Position numbers and translations under genes: made by a program
In this document: positions 1 to 6,578 of the stretch, in pieces
Layout of the letters: each line of letters opens with the position of its first letter
How positions within the stretch are numbered: position 1 is the stretch's first letter
Notes under the pieces: generated by a model
Databases searched by the model: none
What the model was told of the DNA's origin: nothing
Seen by the model: the letters and a program-made list of their open reading frames with translations, nothing else
NCBI GenBank assembly: GCA_018364485.1
Contig: JAGZLX010000056.1
Location: 1 to 10,938 of the forward strand
Direction of reading: 5' to 3'
Origin: Granulicatella adiacens
GTDB taxonomy: Bacteria; Bacillota; Bacilli; Lactobacillales; Aerococcaceae
DNA: 10,938 nt

Positions 1-16
1 CTAGTATATTGTTCAT
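1..16 (-). CDS. Possible start of a divergent gene, cut by the window edge
   Basis: Reading the minus strand, an ATG at 16-14 opens MNNIL before the window ends. It is preceded by AAAAGGA (33-27), a fair ribosome binding site with 10 bases of spacing. Further upstream on the same strand are TATACA (83-78) and TATATT (60-55) with a 17-base spacer, a plausible sigma-A promoter. Other ATGs just upstream run into a stop at once. Five codons are too few to name a product. A chance start is possible. Confidence 0.3.
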
Positions 17-92
17 ATGGTCATCATCCTTTTATGTTAGGTTTCAGCGCTTTTAATATAACGGATGTTGGCCTTTTTGTATACACTAAAAT

Positions 93-121
93 AGGGTTGG
101 TGGAAAATTTCCATCAACCCT
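93..121. repeat. 14-bp inverted repeat between two divergent promoters
   Basis: The arms AGGGTTGGTGGAAA (93-106) and TTTCCATCAACCCT (108-121) are complementary over 14 positions, with one G-T pair and one central base. The palindrome lies upstream of the ctsR -35 box (163) and upstream of the likely promoter of the divergent gene (83-55), so neither transcript should contain it. On the plus strand it is followed by A-rich sequence, not a T-tract; on the minus strand only a short TATTTTAG follows. A double-stranded protein-binding site or an old terminator are both possible. Confidence 0.6.
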
Positions 122-162
122 AAAAATTATAGAACCCTTTTTTATCGAAAAATGCAAGATGA

Positions 163-191
163 TTGGCAAAAGGCGCATTCTTTTGTATAAT
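163..191 (+). promoter_or_regulatory. ctsR-clpC sigma-A promoter
   Basis: TTGGCA (163-168) matches the -35 consensus at five of six positions. A 17-base spacer separates it from a perfect TATAAT (186-191). Transcription should start near 198, inside the CtsR box. This is the only convincing promoter ahead of ctsR, and the 18-base gap between ctsR and clpC suggests that both genes are read from it. No CIRCE (HrcA) operator is seen here. Confidence 0.85.
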
Positions 192-194
192 TAA

Positions 195-211
195 AGTCAA
201 ATATAGTCAAG
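195..211 (+). promoter_or_regulatory. CtsR operator (heptad direct repeat)
   Basis: AGTCAAA (195-201), three bases TAT, then AGTCAAG (205-211) match the known CtsR box, a tandem repeat of (A/G)GTCAAA with a 3-base spacer, at 13 of 14 heptad positions. It starts 3 bases after the -10 box and covers the expected start site, so bound CtsR would block the polymerase. Only one box is present. The arrangement indicates autoregulation of the operon by its first gene. Confidence 0.92.
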
Positions 212-229
212 GTAAAAGGAGGAAGATGA

Positions 230-697
230 ATGCAAAATCAAAATCAAAATATGTCGGATTTGATTGAAAATTACTTAAAGAATGTACTGCATAAGAATGA
301 AACAGTTGAAATCAGACGCAGTGAGATTGCAGACCAATTCAATTGTGTACCTTCCCAAATTAATTACGTGATTAATACGCGCTTTACGATTCAACAAGGC
401 TATGTCGTTGAAAGTAAACGCGGTGGCGGTGGTTATATCCGCATTATGAAAGTGAATCTAGTGGACGAGATGGATATCTTAAATGCATTAGGTGATCTTG
501 TTCCTGAAGAACTTTCAGCGAGAGAAGGCAATCATTTATTACAAAACTTATATGAAAATGAGCTGATTACTAAACGTGAGGCGCAAATGATGTCACTCAT
601 GATGGAGAAAGATACATTCCCTTCTAACGTAAAGAACGCTGCAGAGATTCGTAGTAATATGATGAAGAAATTAATCGACAATTTGAAATACCGTTAA
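230..697 (+). CDS. ctsR: CtsR, heat-shock transcriptional repressor
   Basis: CtsR represses clp genes by binding heptad repeats as a dimer and is released on heat or protein stress. The 155-residue product has the usual family length. The N-terminal half (about 8-72) is a winged helix-turn-helix with the segment FNCVPSQINYVINTRF. It is followed by the glycine-rich wing RGGGGYIRI (64-72), the element known from Bacillus CtsR to sense temperature. Residues from about 80 on form the helical C-terminal dimerisation domain. The start is ATG 230, 7 bases after AGGAGG (217-222). clpC follows 18 bases downstream. Bacillus-type operons carry mcsA and mcsB between these two genes; here both are absent, as in many Lactobacillales, so CtsR inactivation cannot use a locally encoded McsB arginine kinase. 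Identification is secure from the DNA-binding domain and the operator. Confidence 0.97.
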   Translation: MQNQNQNMSDLIENYLKNVLHKNETVEIRRSEIADQFNCVPSQINYVINTRFTIQQGYVVESKRGGGGYIRIMKVNLVDEMDILNALGDLVPEELSAREGNHLLQNLYENELITKREAQMMSLMMEKDTFPSNVKNAAEIRSNMMKKLIDNLKYR

Positions 698-715
698 ATA
701 GAAAGGAATAAACGC

Positions 716-3190
716 ATGAGTGAAATTTTTACACCAAAAGCAAAGAGTGCGATGGTCTTAGCTGCAAGAGAAGCCATCCTGTTCAAACACCAAGCCGTGG
801 GAACAGAGCACTTACTATTAGGATTAATCCTTGAACAAGAAGGCATCGCGGGAAATGTGCTTCGTGCTGCAGGGTTGACTGCGGAAATCGTTCGTTCTGA
901 AATCGAGTCACTCACAGGATACGGCTCAAACCGTAAGCAAATGGATCCGTATTTAATGCCTTATTCACCAAGAGCGAAGAAAGTGATTCTATCAGCAACT
1001 GATGAAGCTAAACGCCTCGAAGTGCCACAAGTCGGAACAGAGCACTTATTATTAGCCTTATTACGCGAAGAAGTATTAGCGACGAAGATTCTCCGTGATA
1101 ACCAAATTGACCCTCAAGAGTTGATGAAAGAAATCTACGGTAAAATTGGAATTCAACCTTCAAACGCAGGTTCTAAGAGAAAAGCACGGCAAGAGTCTTC
1201 ACAAGAAGGAACGCCTACATTAAACAGCTTAGCGCGTGACTTAACCGAATTAGCTCGTGAAGGCAAAATCGACCCAGTTGTTGGTCGTGAAGATGAAGTA
1301 CGCCGCATTATCCAAATCATTAGCCGTCGTACGAAAAATAACCCTGTCCTCGTTGGGGAACCAGGTGTTGGGAAGACAGCCATCGTTGAAGGCTTAGCAC
1401 AGCGCATGGTAAGCGGAGAAGTTCCAGAAGAAATCGCCGAGAAACGTTTGATGATGTTAGATATGGGTGCAGTAGTAGCCGGAACAAAATACCGTGGTGA
1501 GTTCGAAGAGCGCATGAAAAAAATCTTGGACGAAGTATACCGTGAACAAGATGTGATTCTCTTTATCGATGAGTTGCATACTCTTATCGGTGCAGGTGGG
1601 GCAGAAGGCTCTATTGATGCTTCAAATATCTTAAAACCAGCGCTTGCTCGTGGTGAAATCCAAGTTATCGGGGCGACTACGCTTGATGAATATCAAAAAT
1701 ATATCGAAAAAGACGCAGCCTTAGAACGTCGTTTTGCCTCTGTTCATGTGAATGAACCTAGCGCAGACGATACAGTCGAAATCTTAAAAGGCCTACGCAA
1801 ACGTTATGAAGACCATCACCGTGTGGAAATCACTGACGCAGCGATTGAAGCAGCCGTTCAATTATCGGTTCGTTATATTACGTCTCGTAAATTACCAGAT
1901 AAAGCCATCGATTTGATGGACGAAACAGCTGCAAAAGCTCGTCTGGACCGCAGTGGTAAACACTCACCGCTTCAAAAACTGGAAGCAGAAGTGGCAGAAC
2001 TCGCTCAGAAGAAAGACGACGCGATTCGTGAGCAAAAATTCGAAGAAGCAGCTCGTTTACGCAAAAAAGAACAAGCCAAACGCGACAAACTTGAAAAACT
2101 ACGCCAAAAAGTTGAAGTCGAAGCCAAACAAGAATTTGTTGCGGCGATTACGGATGAAGATATCGCAGAAGTGGTATCACAATGGACCGGAATTCCATTA
2201 AAACAAATGGAGAAAAAAGAAAGCGAACGCCTCGTTCATCTTGAAAAAGAATTGCATCAACGCGTCATTGGACAAGAAGAAGCGGTATCAGCGGTAGCTC
2301 GTTCGATTCGTCGTGCTCGTAGCGGATTGAAAGATCCAAAACGTCCAATCGGTTCATTCTTATTCCTTGGACCTACTGGGGTTGGTAAGACAGAGTTAGC
2401 TAAAACGTTAGCAGAAGCGATGTTTGGCGACCAAGATGCTCTCGTTCGTATCGATATGTCTGAGTACATGGAGAAACACGCGGTTAGCCGTTTAGTCGGT
2501 TCACCTCCAGGATACGTTGGATTCGATGAAGGCGGACAATTAACAGAGAAGATTCGTAACAAACCTTACTCTGTGATTCTGTTAGATGAAATCGAAAAAG
2601 CTCATCCAGATGTATTTAACATTCTGTTGCAAGTCTTAGACGATGGCCATCTGACGGATTCGAAAGGACGTAAAGTCGACTTCAGAAATACGATTCTTAT
2701 TATGACATCAAACCTTGGGGCAACGGCTCTAAGAGATGAAAAAGCAGTTGGTTTCGGTGCGAAAACCGTCCAACATGACCATACGGCAATGGAAAAACGC
2801 ATCCGCGAAGAGTTGAAGAATGCGTTCCGTCCAGAGCTATTGAACCGTATCGATGAAATTATCGTCTTCCATAAATTGACCAAACCGGAATTGCGTCAAA
2901 TCGTTCAATTGATGACAAAAGACATTAAGACTCGTCTTGCGGAGTTGAATATCGAATTGAAATTCACTTCAGGGGTTATCGACCTGATCGCAGAAGAAGG
3001 ATTCGACCCAGAATACGGGGCACGTCCAATTCGTCGCGCGATTCAAAAGAAAATCGAAGACCCACTTAGTGAAGCGCTCCTTAGCGGAGAAATTCGCTTC
3101 GGTCAAAAAGTGACAATCGGTTCTCAGAAAGGAAAAGTGACAATTAAAGAAACAAAAGTCGCTCCTAAAAAAGAAGCCGTTAAAGCATAA
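716..3190 (+). CDS. clpC: ClpC, HSP100 AAA+ unfoldase of the ClpCP protease
   Basis: This cytosolic ATPase unfolds substrates and threads them into ClpP; in Bacillus it works with adaptors such as MecA. Order along the 824 residues: two Clp-N repeats (about 1-145); AAA+ module 1 with Walker A GEPGVGKT (214-221), Walker B VILFIDE (280-286) and arginine-finger region ERRF (337-340); the coiled-coil middle region with a UVR-like motif (about 430-466); AAA+ module 2 with Walker A GPTGVGKT (552-559), Walker B VILLDE (620-625) and RPELLNRID (705-713); and the C-terminal D2-small domain. The loop VGFG (678-681) is the ClpP-docking tripeptide region of ClpC. No key residue is missing. ATG 716 is preceded by AAAGGA (702-707) with 8 bases of spacing. 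It is probably co-transcribed with ctsR under CtsR control and ends at a strong hairpin terminator. The middle region and UVR motif separate it from ClpB, and the two ATPase modules from ClpX. Confidence 0.97.
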   Translation: MSEIFTPKAKSAMVLAAREAILFKHQAVGTEHLLLGLILEQEGIAGNVLRAAGLTAEIVRSEIESLTGYGSNRKQMDPYLMPYSPRAKKVILSATDEAKRLEVPQVGTEHLLLALLREEVLATKILRDNQIDPQELMKEIYGKIGIQPSNAGSKRKARQESSQEGTPTLNSLARDLTELAREGKIDPVVGREDEVRRIIQIISRRTKNNPVLVGEPGVGKTAIVEGLAQRMVSGEVPEEIAEKRLMMLDMGAVVAGTKYRGEFEERMKKILDEVYREQDVILFIDELHTLIGAGGAEGSIDASNILKPALARGEIQVIGATTLDEYQKYIEKDAALERRFASVHVNEPSADDTVEILKGLRKRYEDHHRVEITDAAIEAAVQLSVRYITSRKLPDKAIDLMDETAAKARLDRSGKHSPLQKLEAEVAELAQKKDDAIREQKFEEAARLRKKEQAKRDKLEKLRQKVEVEAKQEFVAAITDEDIAEVVSQWTGIPLKQMEKKESERLVHLEKELHQRVIGQEEAVSAVARSIRRARSGLKDPKRPIGSFLFLGPTGVGKTELAKTLAEAMFGDQDALVRIDMSEYMEKHAVSRLVGSPPGYVGFDEGGQLTEKIRNKPYSVILLDEIEKAHPDVFNILLQVLDDGHLTDSKGRKVDFRNTILIMTSNLGATALRDEKAVGFGAKTVQHDHTAMEKRIREELKNAFRPELLNRIDEIIVFHKLTKPELRQIVQLMTKDIKTRLAELNIELKFTSGVIDLIAEEGFDPEYGARPIRRAIQKKIEDPLSEALLSGEIRFGQKVTIGSQKGKVTIKETKVAPKKEAVKA

Positions 3191-3201
3191 AAATCATAAC
3201 G

Positions 3202-3241
3202 AAAATAGCCACTTCTAACTGAATAGAAGTGGCTATTTTTT
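3202..3241. terminator. Bidirectional intrinsic terminator between clpC and the PucR-type gene
   Basis: A perfect 16-bp stem, AAAATAGCCACTTCTA (3202-3217) against TAGAAGTGGCTATTTT (3224-3239), has a 6-base loop ACTGAA and a T-run on the plus strand (3236-3241). The minus strand also ends in TTTT, and the stop codon of the convergent gene (3240-3242) touches the stem. It should end transcription from both sides. Confidence 0.93.
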
Positions 3242-4097
3242 AATAACTTTGTTTTTGTAAGAGTAGATGGCAGAGCGTCAGGTCGTTCATGTCTTTGACG
3301 TTTAGCCCTGTCTGTTCCGCAAAACGATCGATGCGGTATTGCAAAGTATTACGGTGTAAGAAAAGTTTTTGGCTCGCCTTTGAGACATTTCCATGAGCGT
3401 CCCAGAGAGCTTCAATCAACTCTTTCACGTCGTCTTCGCTTAATAAGAGAATTAACTCGTCGGCAATCGGTGCGATGTCGAGTAGAGCGTTGGCAATCGC
3501 CCACAATACAACTGGTGCAAACTCTAGACAAGAGCGCTTGTGTGAATGCATTAAGTATTCCACGAAGAGCGCTTTTTCGGCTTGATAGAGAAGTGGCACA
3601 GGGCTTGAGGTTGCCCAGCGGTTTCCGATAAAGAGTTGTAATTCCACGGCGAAGTCATCTTCAATCGCGGATTGCACTTCAAAGAGCGTGCTTGCAAGCG
3701 AAGGAGCAACTTCCGGGTTCACAACCAGCGTGTAGTGATGGCGGAAGTTTTTGAAGACGGCAAGGGTCCCAACCGTTAAGTTCTCGACAAACTCCAACCA
3801 GTCTTTTTCTTGAAAGACGCCTTCTTGCTTTGGAAATACCGCCAAGTGTACGCATTGGATATACGCAGTTGGAATTGGCAATGCGCCTTTTCCTTCCAAG
3901 TACGCAAGCCAAGGATGCGTTGGGATTGAAGATTTTGTCGGTTGTGTATTTAAAGTTTCGATGAGGAATCGTTCGCGCTCAGTTAAGCTGGATTCTAAGA
4001 GATAAATCACTTCGCCGTTCAGCATTACAGGAACAGCGTTTTGACCGTTTTCTCCAAGAAGAGCATCCGGGAACAATTCTTTCCAAGTCTTTTTCAT
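3240..4097 (-). CDS. PucR/CdaR-family transcriptional regulator
   Basis: The 285-residue protein ends in a PucR-type helix-turn-helix (about 227-282). Its hallmark is the segment DAHGNVSKASQKLFLHRNTL followed by QYRIDRFAEQTG, where a helix rich in small residues is followed by an HRNT(L/V)xYRI recognition motif. The middle (about 80-200) has the loose pattern of a CdaR GGDEF-like sensor domain, including FIGNRWATSSPVPLLYQAEKAL-type sequence. No signal peptide or membrane segment is seen, so it is cytosolic. Relatives control purine, sugar-acid or amino-acid pathways, but no target gene is adjacent and I cannot assign an effector. ATG 4097 has AAAAGGAG (4110-4103) 5 bases upstream. The gene is convergent with clpC and divergent from the M3 peptidase gene, with 135 bases between the starts, so it could control that gene; this is inference only. 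Confidence 0.85.
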   Translation of the reverse strand: MKKTWKELFPDALLGENGQNAVPVMLNGEVIYLLESSLTERERFLIETLNTQPTKSSIPTHPWLAYLEGKGALPIPTAYIQCVHLAVFPKQEGVFQEKDWLEFVENLTVGTLAVFKNFRHHYTLVVNPEVAPSLASTLFEVQSAIEDDFAVELQLFIGNRWATSSPVPLLYQAEKALFVEYLMHSHKRSCLEFAPVVLWAIANALLDIAPIADELILLLSEDDVKELIEALWDAHGNVSKASQKLFLHRNTLQYRIDRFAEQTGLNVKDMNDLTLCHLLLQKQSY

Positions 4098-4131
4098 AAG
4101 AACTCCTTTTTTGAAAAGTGTTTGCCTCTTA

Positions 4132-4160
4132 AGTATACACGTTGTTGCCTAGAGAATAAA
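4132..4160 (-). promoter_or_regulatory. Possible promoter of the PucR-type gene
   Basis: On the minus strand a good -10 box TATACT (4137-4132) follows TTTATT (4160-4155) with a 17-base spacer. The -35 match is poor (three of six), so only the -10 box is convincing. It overlaps the opposing promoter of the M3 peptidase gene, so the two may interfere. Confidence 0.35.
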
Positions 4161-4172
4161 GGTTCTTATACT
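4145..4172 (+). promoter_or_regulatory. Possible promoter of the M3 peptidase gene
   Basis: TTGCCT (4145-4150; four of six) and TATACT (4167-4172; five of six) are separated by 16 bases. A second -10 candidate, TAGAAT (4195-4200), has only ATGATT at 17 bases as a -35 box. The leader would be about 50 bases, ending in AAGGGGG (4219-4225) ahead of ATG 4233. Confidence 0.45.
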
Positions 4173-4232
4173 ATGATTTTATAAAGAAATTCGGTAGAAT
4201 AGGACATATAGACAATATAAGGGGGATCCGAC

Positions 4233-5975
4233 ATGTCAACAGAATGGTCATTAAAAGAAATATACCCTTCATTTGAAAGTGAAGAGTTTCAACGTGACTT
4301 TGAACGTTTTTCAAACTTTAGAGAGGTATTCAACGGCTTAACGCTCGAAGATAACTTAGAATCTATCAAAGCGGCAATTGCTGCCTTAGAAGAGTTCAGC
4401 GTCTTAAGCAGCCGTCTTGGAAACTACATTAATTTAACATTAACTGCGAACACAACAGACGAAACAGCGAATAAATACCGTACTTTATTCGGTAATGCGT
4501 ATGCTGCGTTAAACAGTGCGTATACAAAAGTCTACAAATTTATCGGAAGCGTGGAAACAGATATCACTTCCGACGAAAATCTAAAAGACTACGAATTCTA
4601 CTTTGCAGAAGCAAAACAACAATACAAACATCTATTATCCGATGAATTAGAAGATGTGATTGCGAAATTCTCTATCAGCGGTGGAGACGGTTGGGAACAA
4701 CTCTTCGAAGCGATGACTTCAGGCGTTGAAGGCGAATTTAAAGGCGAAAAAGTAACGCTTAGCGAAATTCGTAATATGGCGTATGATGCGGATGCAGCGG
4801 TTCGTAAAGAAGCGTACGAAACAGAATTGAAGATGTACGATACAATCAAAGAACCAATCGCATTTGCCTTAAACAATATTAAACAACAAGTATTAACAGA
4901 AACAAGCTTACGTGGGTTCGAATCACCACTTGCGCAAACATTAGAAGCATCTCGTATGTCTCGTAAAACATTGGATGCACTTCTTGAAGCAATTCGCGAA
5001 TATTTACCACAATTCCGCGCTTACTTGAAACATAAAGCTTCTCTCTTAGGTCATGAAAATGGATTACCATTCTACGACTTATTTGCACCAATCGGAGAAA
5101 GCTCACGTCGTTTCACAATCGAAGAGTCTAAAGAATTCTTATTAGAAAACTTCAAAGGCTTCTCAGAAGATTTAGCGCAGATGACAAAAGAAGCTTACGA
5201 AAACAACTACATCGACTTCTTACCACGTAAAGGAAAAGTAGGGGGCGCGTTCTGTAGCAACCTACCATTCATCAAACAATCACGTATCTTAACAAACTTC
5301 TCTGGTTCATTAAGCGACGTTGTAACGATTGCGCACGAATTAGGACATGCGTACCACGGTTTACACATCGAAAACCACCGTGTATTAAACCAAGAGTACT
5401 CAATGCCTGTTGCTGAAACGGCGTCAACATTCAACGAAAATATCGTGATGAACACAGTGATTAGCGAAGCGAGCGATGCTGAAAAAGTAGCCTTACTCGA
5501 ATCACAATTACAAGATACAACACAAATCATCGTGGACATCTACTCACGTTATTTATTCGAATCAGCAGTATTTGAAAACCGCGAAAAGAGCTTCATGTTC
5601 TCGAAAGATTTAGAACAATTAATGTTGGATGCGCAAAAAGAAGCATACGGCGATGGATTAGATCCAGACGCAATGCATCCATATATGTGGGCTTGCAAAC
5701 CGCACTACTACAGCAGCGGCTTAAGCTTCTACAACTTCCCATACGCATTCGGAGGATTGTTCTCTAAGGGCTTATATGCCATCTATCAAGAGCAACCTGT
5801 AGGATTCGTTGAGAAATATCAAGAGTTATTGCGTGCGACAACGGTGACTTCTGCGGAAGATACTGCGAAGGTGTTGGGCGTGGATGTTGAGGACAGCGCA
5901 TTTTGGAAGAAGGCACTCGCGCAAGTTGCCGATAACATCGAGCAGTTCATTGCTTTAACTCCGGTAAAAGCATAA
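4233..5975 (+). CDS. M3-family zinc oligoendopeptidase, PepF-like
   Basis: This is a cytosolic metallopeptidase that cuts oligopeptides of moderate length and so recycles peptides taken up or released by ATP-dependent proteases. The 580 residues contain the thermolysin-type zinc motif HELGH (368-372, in TIAHELGHAYHG), whose two histidines bind zinc and whose glutamate activates water. The third ligand is E395, in MPVAETASTF. The C-terminal KPHYYSSGLSFYNFPYAFG segment is typical of the family and supplies tyrosines for substrate binding. The N-terminal half is helical, as expected for M3 enzymes. There is no signal peptide. The start ATG 4233 lies 7 bases after AAGGGGG. The opening segment WSLKEIYPSFESEEF suggests the pepF/M3 branch related to, but distinct from, classical lactococcal PepF, so I give no symbol. 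The gene appears to be a single transcription unit. Its stop codon lies inside the left arm of the structured element that follows. Confidence 0.93.
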   Translation: MSTEWSLKEIYPSFESEEFQRDFERFSNFREVFNGLTLEDNLESIKAAIAALEEFSVLSSRLGNYINLTLTANTTDETANKYRTLFGNAYAALNSAYTKVYKFIGSVETDITSDENLKDYEFYFAEAKQQYKHLLSDELEDVIAKFSISGGDGWEQLFEAMTSGVEGEFKGEKVTLSEIRNMAYDADAAVRKEAYETELKMYDTIKEPIAFALNNIKQQVLTETSLRGFESPLAQTLEASRMSRKTLDALLEAIREYLPQFRAYLKHKASLLGHENGLPFYDLFAPIGESSRRFTIEESKEFLLENFKGFSEDLAQMTKEAYENNYIDFLPRKGKVGGAFCSNLPFIKQSRILTNFSGSLSDVVTIAHELGHAYHGLHIENHRVLNQEYSMPVAETASTFNENIVMNTVISEASDAEKVALLESQLQDTTQIIVDIYSRYLFESAVFENREKSFMFSKDLEQLMLDAQKEAYGDGLDPDAMHPYMWACKPHYYSSGLSFYNFPYAFGGLFSKGLYAIYQEQPVGFVEKYQELLRATTVTSAEDTAKVLGVDVEDSAFWKKALAQVADNIEQFIALTPVKA

Positions 5976-6290
5976 AAACATCTTGCGATGTTTAGTCCAA
6001 TCCGTTGGAATAAAACAAAATCATTAATAGTGCTATAAAGTACTTCGAGCCCTTTCGGATATCTTCATAGCAATCATTATAGCTGTAACGGGCTGAGTCT
6101 TACGTCTCAGCTCCTATCGAGCCTCAAAGTGACTCTAGGAAATAAATTTCCAGAGTCACTAATTCGCATCGATTACACTCGCTATGATGATTGCTATAGA
6201 ATCCGAAGGGCTCTTTCGTACTTTTATGGAGTTTAATTTTTGTTTTATTCCTGCGAATTTGTAGTGAATCGCAAGATATTTTTATGCTTT
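5967..6290 (+). ncRNA. Structured 3'-UTR element, copy 1 (unassigned family)
   Basis: A long imperfect inverted repeat overlaps the stop codon of the M3 peptidase gene. Paired arms from outside in: 5967-5978 with 6279-6290; 5980-5989 with 6268-6277; 6007-6020 with 6238-6251; 6035-6043 with 6218-6227 (one bulge); 6048-6060 with 6201-6213 (one bulge); 6067-6083 with 6181-6197 (17 pairs, one G-U). Inside are hairpin A, GGGCTGAG (6090-6097) with CTCAGCTC (6106-6113), and a 5-bp helix ATCGA (6116-6120) with TCGAT (6169-6173). That helix encloses hairpin B, AGTGACTCT (6128-6136) with AGAGTCACT (6152-6160), extended by GGAAA/TTTCC and closed by a TAAA loop. The core (6057-6204) has a counterpart after pepC. 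No coding potential is apparent. It could act as an mRNA 3'-end structure, a released small RNA, or a non-autonomous repeat; I do not recognise the family. Confidence 0.75.
6268..6290 (+). terminator. 3' arm of element copy 1 acting as terminator of the M3 peptidase gene
   Basis: ATCGCAAGAT (6268-6277) closes the outer stem with 5980-5989 and is followed by ATTTTTATGCTTT, a broken U-tract. No simpler terminator with a U-run lies between the stop codon and pepC. A local hairpin AAACATC-TTGC-GATGTTT (5976-5993) could form instead and use part of the same left arm, but only three T residues close its stem. Confidence 0.5.
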
Positions 6291-6310
6291 CCTTTTTTGA
6301 TAAACTGCTA

Positions 6311-6373
6311 CGATGTAATCGCCAATGCTTAGGAAGGGAGTGGTAGGGGTGTGTGCTTCATTATTGGAGGAAG
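6311..6373. repeat. Direct repeat, copy 1
   Basis: The segment beginning CGATGTAATCGCCAATGCTT matches 6414-6472 at 26 of the first 29 positions, then diverges while keeping GG-AGG-GT, GCTT and TTGGAGG in register. The offset is 103 bases. On the minus strand both copies share a short frame reading TP..PFLSIG followed by D or E, which may be a decayed coding fragment or chance. Confidence 0.7.
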
Positions 6374-6413
6374 TTTAGCGAGTTTGTTTGGTTTTAATTA
6401 AATGGGTAGTTGC

Positions 6414-6472
6414 CGATGTGTTCGCCAATGCTTAGGAAGGGAACGGCAGGAGTAAGGTGCTTTTGGAGGGAG
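6414..6472. repeat. Direct repeat, copy 2
   Basis: This is the partner of 6311-6373. It begins CGATGTGTTCGCCAATGCTT and continues AGGAAGGGA. There are just two copies, about 40 bases apart and unequal at their ends, so this is not an array. Confidence 0.7.
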
Positions 6473-6578
6473 TGGGGGTCAAAAAGGCTCTTTTTATTGG
6501 ATTTAACCGATTTTTTATATTGCATATGGGGGGAAAGAGGAGTACCATTAGAGTATCAACCTTAAAGGAGATGAAGTG

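Larger units (their letters stand above)
6291..6578. other. Gene-free stretch and leader upstream of pepC
   Basis: No credible gene lies here on either strand. It carries a pair of related direct repeats (6311-6373 and 6414-6472, listed separately), a G-rich tract (6466-6479), and a weak candidate promoter for pepC: TTTATT (6493-6498) and TATATT (6516-6521) with 17 bases between. AAAGGAG (6564-6570) is the ribosome binding site of pepC. The promoter call is tentative because the -35 box is poor. Confidence 0.4.

Noticed and set aside
1..123. Plus-strand frame open from the left edge to TAA at 121-123
   Set aside because: Forty codons without a stop is not unusual by chance, it runs through the palindrome, and the peptide has no recognisable features.
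127..137. Likeness of TTATAGAACCC to the CTATAGA-TCC block of the structured elements, as a third copy upstream of ctsR
   Set aside because: None of the other shared blocks or helices are present around it; the match is short enough to be chance.
1953..2201. Plus-strand open frame inside clpC
   Set aside because: It is an out-of-frame reading of the lysine- and glutamate-rich coiled-coil region of clpC.
5967..6290. Insertion sequence or T-box leader as an explanation of the large inverted repeat
   Set aside because: There is no transposase frame inside and no clear target duplication. No T-box sequence is seen, and both copies lie after genes, joined to their stop codons, not ahead of a tRNA-synthetase or amino-acid gene.
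6311..6472. CRISPR-like repeats
   Set aside because: There are only two imperfect copies about 60 bases long, with no regular spacers and no cas genes.
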